Shown in pieces: positions 15,301 through 22,786 of a stretch of DNA of 37,270 nt. The translations under genes and the position numbers were made by a program. The number at the start of each line of letters is the position of its first letter. The first letter of the stretch is position 1. Source of the stretch: Treponema sp. (lineage in GTDB: Bacteria > Spirochaetota > Spirochaetia > Treponematales > Breznakiellaceae); the NCBI GenBank assembly GCA_009784975.1, contig WQXG01000032.1, forward strand, positions 1 to 37,270, given 5' to 3'. The notes below the pieces were generated by a model, which saw nothing but the letters and a program-made list of their open reading frames with translations, made no database searches and was not told the origin of the DNA.

Positions 15301-17235
15301 GTCTTTCTGATGTTTCGGTGAAAGTTCAAAAAACCTTTCAAGAAATTCTTCTTTATCTTTTAATTCAAAGAGACGTACCGCTTCCCCGTTGCAGTCAAGT
15401 ACCTTGTAGTGTCTGGAAACAATAAAACAGCAGATGGGTATAGTATCCAGCATCATCCTTGCGCGGACACTCTCCTTTTTTGCGGCATCCATTATGGTGT
15501 TTGTCTGGCTCTTGTACAGTTCCTGCATTTTGTTGTTTCTGCCGTACATTACGATTAAAGCAACAAACAATGTTACAAGAATAATGGAGAACATGGTAAG
15601 AAAAGCAGCGCCAACGCGCCACGGACGCTGAACCATTGCAAGCTTTGCGCGGTAATCATAATTTTTTCTTGTCCATTGAACAGCAATAGCCTCTGTATCT
15701 ATCAGTTGCAGCGCCCTGTCAATTATGGAGCATAAAACGGCTTCATTTTTGTTAAATCCAAATGTGGACGCAAATAAACTGTCAAAAACAACATTGGATT
15801 TATAGTCAATTTGTTCACGGAAATTGGTAAGCAAAAGCAGATGATGCCGGCTTGCCATCATTAAATCAATTTTTCCGCTTTCCAACGCGTCTATTGCATC
15901 ATCAAAACTGTCATACTCCATTATACTGCCGTGTTCAGGAAACCAGGTTCTAAACATTGAAGCATAGGCGGTATTATTTATAATACCTACTTTCATGTAA
16001 AATATTTCATTGATATTTACATCCGGGAAATCAAGTTTGGAAAGCAGCGCGTAATTATCGGACAATATCGGGGTACTAGGCCACAGAAAGCGTCCTTCCC
16101 GTTCAGGGATGCGGATTAATTCCGTACCAAAAGCCGCTTCTCCTTCTTCCAGCATTCTAAACATTTGCGCAAGGGAGGTTGAAGTATCGTTTGCAAGGTT
16201 AAAGGTAAGACCTGTCAGTATCTCTATCCTGTCCAATAAATCAAAGGCAATTCCCTGCCATTGATCATCGTATGAATTATAAAAACTTACAGGATAATTA
16301 TTGTATTCCGCAATAAAAGGAATAACAGGATTTGCCTTTATGTAAGAATATTCTTTCTCTGTAAGCTGCAAAAAGAGCTTGTTTCTCATGTATTCCAGGC
16401 GGCCCTGATTGTAAAGCATGGAAAGATAACGAAGAGAACCGTCATCCAGAGCTTTTTCTACAACCGAGATAACGGGAGCAAGATCCGGGTTTCCTGTTGT
16501 TAAAGAAACAGAACTGTAAATTAAAGGATAAAAATCCTTTGCTATTACATCGCCGTAAATGTCAAAGGAAGCTTCTGTCCAGTCATCATTTAAAAAAGCA
16601 TCCGCTTCGCCGCTTTTGAGCATTCGGTAAACTTCATCTGTTGTATCAGCCAATACAATTTCATAAGTGCCGGGTTCAAGAACAGCAGTTACTTTTTCTA
16701 TTGCTGCATCTCCGTCTATAAACGCATAACGCAGCGGCCGCGCGATATATTCAAGCGGGATGCTGTTTTCCAGCCTGAAAGACTTAAGCACATGCGAAGC
16801 GATTGCTGTTGTCATAAAATATGTATTGCGCCGTTCGGGTGTCGCTGTAATGTGGCCGGTAAAATCAACATCAAAACTTGCCAGAGAAGAAAGATATTCA
16901 GGACCCCGCATAATCATTTTAGGTACAAACGGAATATCAAACAGGGAGGTAAGCCATTCGCAGAACATGGCAGACCATCCGCTGATTTCACCTTCCCGGT
17001 TAAAGAAAGCTTCGGAAGAGTACAATACACTGTATACAAAATGACCTGAAGGTCTTTTTAAAACCTGTTCCCTAAGATCATCTATTGCTTTTATATCTTC
17101 AGCCGTAACGCCGGGAATTTCATGAAAAGAAGAGTACGGAGAAACATTTAAAGACTGTACATTTAATTCCGTATCTTTATCACAGCCGGAAAACAGAAGA
17201 ATAATTAAGGCGGCAAAAATTATTCGCTTAGCCAT
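12343..17235 (-). CDS. Hybrid sensor histidine kinase with periplasmic binding-protein sensors, PAS, GAF, REC and Hpt
   Basis: A 1,630-residue signalling protein. The start is ATG 17235, with AAAGGAGA 7 bp upstream. It opens with a lipoprotein-type signal (ALIILLFSGC). Two solute-binding-protein family 3 domains follow (~35-290 and ~290-530), then a membrane helix (~545-565), a PAS domain (~595-705), a GAF domain (~715-885) and a coiled coil. A second PAS contains a Cys cluster (CSFCPC, ~925-1030). Next are HisKA with phospho-acceptor His ~1053 in SHMSHEIRTP, an HATPase with DTGQGM and GAGLGMS, a receiver with Asp ~1361 in VIFMDHMMP, and an Hpt with His ~1492 in TVHGIKSVLAN. The relay is therefore complete within one chain. 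The ligand is probably a small solute such as an amino acid. The gene overlaps the upstream response regulator by 8 bp and the downstream Ig lipoprotein by 4 bp. Confidence 0.93.
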   Translation of the reverse strand: MAKRIIFAALIILLFSGCDKDTELNVQSLNVSPYSSFHEIPGVTAEDIKAIDDLREQVLKRPSGHFVYSVLYSSEAFFNREGEISGWSAMFCEWLTSLFDIPFVPKMIMRGPEYLSSLASFDVDFTGHITATPERRNTYFMTTAIASHVLKSFRLENSIPLEYIARPLRYAFIDGDAAIEKVTAVLEPGTYEIVLADTTDEVYRMLKSGEADAFLNDDWTEASFDIYGDVIAKDFYPLIYSSVSLTTGNPDLAPVISVVEKALDDGSLRYLSMLYNQGRLEYMRNKLFLQLTEKEYSYIKANPVIPFIAEYNNYPVSFYNSYDDQWQGIAFDLLDRIEILTGLTFNLANDTSTSLAQMFRMLEEGEAAFGTELIRIPEREGRFLWPSTPILSDNYALLSKLDFPDVNINEIFYMKVGIINNTAYASMFRTWFPEHGSIMEYDSFDDAIDALESGKIDLMMASRHHLLLLTNFREQIDYKSNVVFDSLFASTFGFNKNEAVLCSIIDRALQLIDTEAIAVQWTRKNYDYRAKLAMVQRPWRVGAAFLTMFSIILVTLFVALIVMYGRNNKMQELYKSQTNTIMDAAKKESVRARMMLDTIPICCFIVSRHYKVLDCNGEAVRLFELKDKEEFLERFFELSPKHQKDGRNSIEASVSYVDKALKEGRCVFEWEHQLLDGTLIPSIVAIDSVVHSDDDAVVAYIRDMREHKQMLGEIDRQNALLEAVNKVSSILLDPNIESFENSLLTSMGIMARAVDVDRVCIWKNHTRDGNLCCSLVHEWVSVFRPPIDATYKKDSLSYNDALPGWKEILSEDKCINRMVKDMSLNEQTQLRAQSIESLFVTPVFLYDKFWGYVGYDDCRNERVFSENEEKNLRSAGRMIANAFIRGEMTQNIIDTKEQLEAAVEEANEANRIKNISINSLESILNSIDSMIYVTDPKTNEILFINNSMKLHYGIEGDCVGLLCYKVFQKDFDSKCSFCPCFKLDKEPEKTVVWEEHSSLTKLIYRNTDRYMRWPNGNTVHIQHSVDMTELITAREQAENSNRSKSIFLSHMSHEIRTPMNAILGIAEIQLQGENIPPDTKEAFGKIYESGDLLLNIINDILDLSKIESGKLELVPVTYDIPSLINDTSQLIRLRYESKPIVFNLELDENTPLELIGDELRIKQVLNNILSNAFKYTDEGSVKFSIYPETIDENNVDIIFCISDTGQGMSKEQLGRLFDEYTRFNLQTNRTTVGAGLGMSITKRLIELMNGTIDVHSELNKGSVFTVRIPQKRLNSAVCGSELTDKLSNFRFQSTTITKKMQFLREYMPYGSVLVVDDVESNIYVTKGMLHPYGLKIDTVSSGFDAIERIKEGNIYDVIFMDHMMPKMNGMEAVKIIRDMGYTHSIVALTANALVGRAEMFLKNGFDGFISKPINSRELNHILNEMVRNKQTPEVVEAARQEQNNKNGSNIKTAEKNMFFIQDAKNAITVMKDFCKEKQFNNEKTDLYTVTVHGIKSVLANMGEIELSAAALELEQCSEEKKYDIILSKTPVFINALEALIEKLKTKKDDVKLSDVSDNDKQYFLEKLLVIKDACAQYDKNTVKETLSELKKKSWPRQINDVLDNISAQILHSAFKNAIALIDNYISGEKV

Positions 17236-18247
17236 TATTAATCTCCTTTGTAAAATCGCCCGAGATTTCTGCAAAAACATCTATCAGAGCCGGATCAAAC
17301 TGAGTGCCTTTGCCGCTTTTAATAATCTCTGCGGCTTCTTCATGAGCGCATGGTTTTTTATACGGTCTTTGGGAAACCAGAGCGTCATAAACATCGGCTA
17401 TTGCCATAATCCGCCCGGGCAATGGAATATCAACGCCTTTCATTCCGTAAGGATAACCTGAGCCGTCCCATCTTTCATGATGATAACCTGCAAACAGCCT
17501 GGCATACTGCAAAAAAGTATCATCGCCGGATTCGGCTATAATATTGTCTATAATTTTAACGCCTTCTGTAGTGTGAGTTTTAATAATTTCAAATTCATCG
17601 GCGGTTAACTTTCCCGGTTTGTTTAAAATAATATCTGTTATGGTGATTTTGCCTATATCATGCATACGCGCGGATGATATAAAAATATCCAAATCCAGAT
17701 GGGACATCTCGTTTGCGTACACGCCGCGCTCAATCATTTTATTAATTAAAAGACCTACATAACCTGTGGTTCTTTCGATATGCATATCTGTCATTTTGTC
17801 ACGATGTTCTACCATGTTTGCCAAAACAAAAACAATGCCGTTTTTCAGCCTTTTTAATCTTGCTGTTCTTCCCTGTATTATATCTTCGATATCAAGATGG
17901 GTTTTTATACGGTTAAGCAAAACAGGGCTGGAAAACGGCTTGGTAATAAAATCTATAGCTCCCATCTGAAACCCAAGGGATTCAGTAGAAAAATCATTGC
18001 GGCTTGTAAGAAAAACAACAGGGATGTCCAAATATCCTTTATTGGATTTAAGAAGTTTCAGCGCCTTAAACCCGTCCATCTCGGGCATGAGTATATCCAG
18101 CAAAATCAGATCCGGTTTTACTTCTTTTAACAGCTCAAACATACTGGAAGCAGACGGCAGAGTATAAACACGGTAAAATTTGGATAAAGCTTCGTCCGCT
18201 GACAACAGATTTACATTGTTATCATCAACAACAAAGATTGTTTTCAA
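17228..18247 (-). CDS. HD-GYP response regulator, predicted c-di-GMP phosphodiesterase
   Basis: A 339-residue RpfG-type protein. The N-terminal receiver has the acidic pair D8-D9, phospho-acceptor D51 (LILLDILMPEMDG) and the Lys in ITKPF. The C-terminal HD-GYP domain has HD at 196-197 (MHDIGKI) and HHERWDGSGYP at 256-266, all catalytic residues present, so hydrolysis of cyclic di-GMP is expected. It starts with TTG and an AGAGG about 9 bp upstream, and no in-frame ATG nearby would preserve the receiver. Its last codons overlap the kinase gene start. It is the obvious output partner of the hybrid kinase, with the kinase Hpt passing phosphate to this receiver, an inference from gene order. Confidence 0.93.
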   Translation of the reverse strand: MKTIFVVDDNNVNLLSADEALSKFYRVYTLPSASSMFELLKEVKPDLILLDILMPEMDGFKALKLLKSNKGYLDIPVVFLTSRNDFSTESLGFQMGAIDFITKPFSSPVLLNRIKTHLDIEDIIQGRTARLKRLKNGIVFVLANMVEHRDKMTDMHIERTTGYVGLLINKMIERGVYANEMSHLDLDIFISSARMHDIGKITITDIILNKPGKLTADEFEIIKTHTTEGVKIIDNIIAESGDDTFLQYARLFAGYHHERWDGSGYPYGMKGVDIPLPGRIMAIADVYDALVSQRPYKKPCAHEEAAEIIKSGKGTQFDPALIDVFAEISGDFTKEINNG

Positions 18248-18279
18248 ACCGTTTTACCTCTTCTTATAGCGTGATATAC

Positions 18280-18309
18280 AGTATACCCTATGGGAAAACT
18301 ATTTTTCAA
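18280..18309 (-). promoter_or_regulatory. Candidate promoter for the regulator-kinase operon
   Basis: On the minus strand TTGAAA (18304-18309) and TATACT (18280-18285) are 18 bp apart, placed about 35 bp upstream of the TTG start of the HD-GYP regulator. Both hexamers match the sigma-70 consensus at five of six positions. Confidence 0.5.
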
Positions 18310-18346
18310 CCGTTAATTTGCCTGCTTTTTCCCAAATATCCTAATT

Positions 18347-18562
18347 TTAACCTTTATTTCTTAATATTCTAACCATGTGGTAAATATTTATACCAATTCC
18401 ATAAACATTAATAAGAGCAATTGGTATACTGCCCAAAAATATACTGTAAATCAGGAAGCAAAGTGAACCCGCAAGGTTAAGAATACGAAAATACAGGCCA
18501 CCCTTAATGGTTATTGATATTGCTACCAAAATTGAGGCCAAATAACCAACCCATTCAAACAT
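18347..18562 (-). CDS. Small membrane protein with about three helices
   Basis: A 71-residue hydrophobic protein with three predicted membrane segments (EWVGYLASILVAISITIK, ILNLAGSLCFLIYSIFLG, IALINVYGIGINIYHMV). Its pattern, including Gly-Tyr-Leu-Ala near the start and Asn-Val-Tyr-Gly-Ile in the last helix, resembles the small CBU_0592/YgjV-like membrane proteins of unknown function. No ribosome binding site is obvious. It is monocistronic by position, diverging from the efflux pair. The coding call rests on the helix pattern and family resemblance. Confidence 0.65.
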   Translation of the reverse strand: MFEWVGYLASILVAISITIKGGLYFRILNLAGSLCFLIYSIFLGSIPIALINVYGIGINIYHMVRILRNKG

Positions 18563-18629
18563 ACTTATAGTATACTATGTTTACAAAGCACTATCCACAA
18601 AAGACCGGAATCAATTATAATTTGATGTA

Positions 18630-19706
18630 ATGAACTTTAATTTTAAGGGCAAAATATCTCCTGTAAAAGCGGGTATTTTCACGGTTTTGGCGCTGCTTTT
18701 TGTAATTATCATCATATCCATCGTACGCAGGGATAATTCAGGAAACGAAGAGTTTATCGCCCCTGTTTTAACCATAAAGCCAATTCACGGTGATCTGGAA
18801 ATCACCCTAAGAATATCAAGTCAGGTAGAAACCGGGCGCCTTATTACCCTTGTTCCCCGTGTAGGCGGCACCCTTTTACAGCTAACTGTTAAAGCCGGAG
18901 ATGAAGTTACTGAGGGGCAAATTATCGCGCAGATTGATTCCAGTCCTTATGAACTAAGTTACCTTCAGGCTCAATCGGCTTTTCAGACAGCGCGCGCTAC
19001 ATACGGACGAATAAGCCAGCTTTACCAAAGTCAGGGGGTTTCCCGGCAGAATTATGAGGAAGCGAGAATGGCTTTTGAGGTGGCAAGAGCTCAGGCAGAT
19101 TTAGCCGCCCTCAATCTGGACTACACAAAAATCCGCTCCCCAATGAAAGCAACCGTACTTATGCGGCACGGCACAGAAGGCGGTCTTGTAAGCGCTGGAA
19201 CGCCGCTTGTTACACTCGGAGACCTGGACGACTTAAGAATTAAAGCGGCGGTTCCGGAAATTCACTACAGGTTCTTTGCGCAAAACTGGGAAACAATGCC
19301 CGGCAGAATCAATGTGCCTGCCCTGAAAGATGAAGGTTCCTTTGAACTTTCTCCCCTCAGCCTTGCTCCGTATGTATCGCCGGAAAACAGAAATTTTCTT
19401 GTTGAATATAAAATCCCCGGCGCAGCGGCAGGAGGGCTTCGTCCCGGAATGTTTGCAAATACCGAGTTTGTACTTGATAAAAGAGAAGATGTTTATTATC
19501 TGCCGTTTAAAGTATTGGCATCCGGGAACAGGCTCTGGTTTGTTACGGAACAGCAGAGATCTGATTACATTGAGCTAAAACCTGAATTTTTTAACAATGA
19601 TTTTTTTCAAATCCCGCCGGAGCTTAAGGATTATTTATTTATAATTGAAGGGCAGCATTTTATCAAAGCTCATCAGCGCATTAATAATTTATCCAGAGGG
19701 GAATAA
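18630..19706 (+). CDS. RND efflux membrane-fusion (periplasmic adaptor) protein
   Basis: A 358-residue HlyD/AcrA-type adaptor. One N-terminal membrane helix (~14-35) anchors it. The lipoyl half-motif is VPRVGGTLLQLTVKAGDEVTEGQIIAQID. A coiled-coil hairpin follows (SYLQAQSAFQTARATYGRISQ with a matching return helix), then the second lipoyl half (KIRSPMKATVLMRHGTEGGLVSAGTPLVTL) and a beta-barrel. It should link the inner-membrane pump to an outer-membrane channel, though no TolC-like gene is in this window. The stop codon overlaps the pump start by one base (TAATG). A TATAAT at 18616-18621 lies only 8 bp before the ATG and no ribosome binding site is evident, so a very short leader is possible. 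Confidence 0.9.
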   Translation: MNFNFKGKISPVKAGIFTVLALLFVIIIISIVRRDNSGNEEFIAPVLTIKPIHGDLEITLRISSQVETGRLITLVPRVGGTLLQLTVKAGDEVTEGQIIAQIDSSPYELSYLQAQSAFQTARATYGRISQLYQSQGVSRQNYEEARMAFEVARAQADLAALNLDYTKIRSPMKATVLMRHGTEGGLVSAGTPLVTLGDLDDLRIKAAVPEIHYRFFAQNWETMPGRINVPALKDEGSFELSPLSLAPYVSPENRNFLVEYKIPGAAAGGLRPGMFANTEFVLDKREDVYYLPFKVLASGNRLWFVTEQQRSDYIELKPEFFNNDFFQIPPELKDYLFIIEGQHFIKAHQRINNLSRGE

Positions 19707-22700
19707 TGAAAATCGCTGATTTTGCCATCAAGCATCCAAAAATAATAATTATGCTGCTTGTCACTCTTCTTGTGTTTGGTGTAATGGCAGCTTTTAACCT
19801 CAGACGAAGTCTTATTGCGGATATGAGCATGCCCACAATAGTTGTAATAACAACATGGCCTGGAGTCGGACCTTCGGACATTGAGCTTGAAATTACCAAT
19901 CCTCTGGAAGAAGCGCTCGGCACTCTTGCAGGATTAAAACAAATGACTTCTGTTTCCAGAAATTCCGTATCTTTAATTGAACTGCAATTAAGTTACAACG
20001 AAAAAACCCAGGACAGACTTTACGAGATAAGAGAAAAAATTAACGGCGCAATGAACCGGCTGCCCGAAGGTCTTCCTGCTCCTCCGGCTATATTCCAGTA
20101 CAGTACATCTGAACTTCCCATCATGACAATCATTGTAAACGGCGAAGGCAGCCGCAGCGAGTTATCTGCATTATGCACAGATCATATTATACCCGCATTA
20201 TCCCGCGTAACGGGAGTTGCCAATATAAATCTAAACGGCGAAAGCAGGGAAATTATAGAAATAATTGCTGACCTTGACCGGCTTAACGCGCTTCAAATAC
20301 CGCTTTTGGATATTGCAAGAATTCTTCCCGCCTCTAACCTTTCGCTTCCCGGCGGTGACGGGATTTATCAGGGATATAACCTTAACATCCGTACCGACGG
20401 CAGATTTACTTCTTTGCAGGATTTTGAAGATCAGGTTCTTGCATTCAGGGACGGGCAATTTATCCGGCTTAAAAACGCGGCAGATATAGAAATAACAGAA
20501 GATCGCAGAACCAATTATGTAATATCATCCGGAGAAGATGTTATTGCTCTATCTGTAATAAAACAAAATGACGGAGACAGCATAACAATAAGCCGCGAAA
20601 CAAGAGCCATTCTGGAAGCAATGGAAAAAGAATACGGTCTTACTTTTACATTTATCAAGGATGATGCCGCAAACATTTCCATGTCCGTTAATTCTGTATT
20701 GCGCTCTGCTCTTTTGGGTGCTTTTTTGGCAGTTTTAATTCTTTTTATATTTATGCATAATACCAGCGCTACATTGATGATTAGTATTTCCATACCATTG
20801 TCAATACTTTTTACGCTGCTGGCTTTATGGGTAAAAGGTTCCAGTCTGGATCTTATCACCCTTGGAGGAATAACAGCCGCAATAGGCATGATAATTGACG
20901 CTTCCATTGTCGCGCTGGAAATGATTCAAAGGCACTTTAGCAAAGGCAAACTAACTGCGTCACAGGCTGCGTCTTTGGGAATAAAGGAAACAGGCGCTGC
21001 ATTAATTGCATCAATGACAACAACTTTTGCCGCTTTTTTCCCCGTATTGTTTTTAACAGGTCTTGCGGGAATTATTTTAAAAGACGTCGCATGGACAATT
21101 ATATTTTCCATCTTTTTCGCCATGCTCGCTGCCATTGTTGTAATTCCATTCCTTTGCGTGTTTTTACTTAAACATGAAAAAGAAAAAGGATTAGGCAAAT
21201 TAATTTCTTCCCATGTAGAAAAATACATGGACAAGATAAACGGCTGGTACAAAAAACTTTTACAGAGCGCCATAAAAAACCGCTTTTCCTTTATCGCAGG
21301 CACTTTGGTTCTTTTTATATTGAGCATTTTTTCTCTTCGCCTGCTTGGCTTTGAATTCCTCGCGCAAACCGACATGGCAGAAATTGTTGTAAGCATAGAA
21401 ACGCCCGGCGGCTATACCCTGGAAATGACGCGGGATAAAGTATTGGCGCTTGAAAAAGCCATAGAAGAGCTTATCCCAAATGAACTGGAAACTTCTTTTT
21501 TTACTGTAGGACAGGCAGGAGCGTTTTCTATGGGGAGCGAGCCGAACAGGGCTTACGGTATCATTAAACTTAAACGTCTGCGGGACAGAAAACGCCATGT
21601 TACAGAAATAGTTAACGAACTGCAAGAGGAAATAAAACGAAGAATTCCGGATTTACGGGCGGATTTCCGCAACGGAGGGCTTTCCAATCTTTTATCAATG
21701 GCAACGGGCGGCGAAGGTTTGGTAATCAATGTATACGGAACAAATCTTGACACTGTCGTAACAGCCGCAGAGCAGATAAGGCAGTATATGTATCAGGATC
21801 CCAATGTAGTAAGTACGGATGTAAATATCCGCTTTAATCAGCGTGAAATGAATACCCGAATCCTTCACCAGTACCTTGGGCTTTTGGGGCTTTCTTCCTA
21901 CGAAGCGGCTTTAACAAACAGGATTGTATTTAACGGTATTTCTTTGGGAACATTCTACGGAGAAAATAAAAATTACCCGATAGAACTAAGAACCAATCTG
22001 GGACGTACTGCCATCCCCAATGATGTGCTTTATTCGCTTGGAATGAGCACGAGCCGCGGAAATCAGGTTTCCTATGCCAATTTCGCGGAACTTGGAATCG
22101 AGGAAACACTTTCACAAATTAATCACAGAAATAAATCACGTTCCATAACAGTTTCGGCAAGTCTTCGTGATCCAAACGTCCGCGAAAGCACGCGCCGTCT
22201 GGAAAATCTTCTTAAAACACAGGGCATTGTTCCCGGAGCGTCCTGGGAACTTGGAGGAACTACCGCGGAAATGCTTTCTTCATTCCGTTCTCTTATAATT
22301 GTGCTTGCCATAGCTGTTTTTATGGTTTACGCGGTCATGGTTATTCAATTTGAACGGTTTACTCAGCCGCTTTTGGTAATGTCTACCATACCTTTTACAC
22401 TGATAGGAATAACAGCGGGTCTGCTTTTGTTCCGCTCATCTTTAAATATAGTTTCCATAATGGGCATTATCACCCTTGCCGGTCTTGTTGTGAATAACGC
22501 AATAATCCTTATAAGTTATATGAACCTGCTTAGATCACAGTACGGGATGCCGCTTGAAGAAGCGGTTATAACAGGCGCAATATCCCGCCTGAAACCAATT
22601 TTAATGACAACCATTACAACGCTTTTTTGTATCATTCCGCTTTCAATGGCAACGGGGGAAGGTTCGGAAATATACGCTCCTTTGGGTCAAAGCATATTCG

Positions 22701-22786
22701 GCGGACTTTTTAGTTCTACTTTTATTACCCTGTTTTTTATTCCTGTTCTTTATTTAATGCTGGAAAAACGGCGGGAACGTCTTTAA
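19706..22786 (+). CDS. RND-family efflux permease
   Basis: A 1,026-residue AcrB/MdtB-like inner-membrane pump of normal length with twelve membrane helices in two halves and two large periplasmic loops. Helix 4 reads AAIGMIIDASIVALE: the first Asp of the proton-relay pair is kept (D398) but the second is Ala, as in metal-type (HME) pumps rather than AcrB. Helix 10 reads LAGLVVNNAIILISY, with Asn where AcrB has the relay Lys. The substrate is uncertain; drugs, lipids or metals are all possible. It is translationally coupled to the adaptor. The last 50 bp overlap the convergent tandem HD-GYP gene. Confidence 0.92.
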   Translation: MKIADFAIKHPKIIIMLLVTLLVFGVMAAFNLRRSLIADMSMPTIVVITTWPGVGPSDIELEITNPLEEALGTLAGLKQMTSVSRNSVSLIELQLSYNEKTQDRLYEIREKINGAMNRLPEGLPAPPAIFQYSTSELPIMTIIVNGEGSRSELSALCTDHIIPALSRVTGVANINLNGESREIIEIIADLDRLNALQIPLLDIARILPASNLSLPGGDGIYQGYNLNIRTDGRFTSLQDFEDQVLAFRDGQFIRLKNAADIEITEDRRTNYVISSGEDVIALSVIKQNDGDSITISRETRAILEAMEKEYGLTFTFIKDDAANISMSVNSVLRSALLGAFLAVLILFIFMHNTSATLMISISIPLSILFTLLALWVKGSSLDLITLGGITAAIGMIIDASIVALEMIQRHFSKGKLTASQAASLGIKETGAALIASMTTTFAAFFPVLFLTGLAGIILKDVAWTIIFSIFFAMLAAIVVIPFLCVFLLKHEKEKGLGKLISSHVEKYMDKINGWYKKLLQSAIKNRFSFIAGTLVLFILSIFSLRLLGFEFLAQTDMAEIVVSIETPGGYTLEMTRDKVLALEKAIEELIPNELETSFFTVGQAGAFSMGSEPNRAYGIIKLKRLRDRKRHVTEIVNELQEEIKRRIPDLRADFRNGGLSNLLSMATGGEGLVINVYGTNLDTVVTAAEQIRQYMYQDPNVVSTDVNIRFNQREMNTRILHQYLGLLGLSSYEAALTNRIVFNGISLGTFYGENKNYPIELRTNLGRTAIPNDVLYSLGMSTSRGNQVSYANFAELGIEETLSQINHRNKSRSITVSASLRDPNVRESTRRLENLLKTQGIVPGASWELGGTTAEMLSSFRSLIIVLAIAVFMVYAVMVIQFERFTQPLLVMSTIPFTLIGITAGLLLFRSSLNIVSIMGIITLAGLVVNNAIILISYMNLLRSQYGMPLEEAVITGAISRLKPILMTTITTLFCIIPLSMATGEGSEIYAPLGQSIFGGLFSSTFITLFFIPVLYLMLEKRRERL

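Noticed and set aside
17236-17280. Upstream start for the hybrid kinase
   Set aside because: It adds 15 residues ahead of a clean signal peptide, and the ribosome binding site belongs to the ATG at 17235.
20515-21396. Long minus-strand frames inside the RND gene
   Set aside because: They are shadows of a strongly conserved pump gene, with no start signals and no family resemblance.
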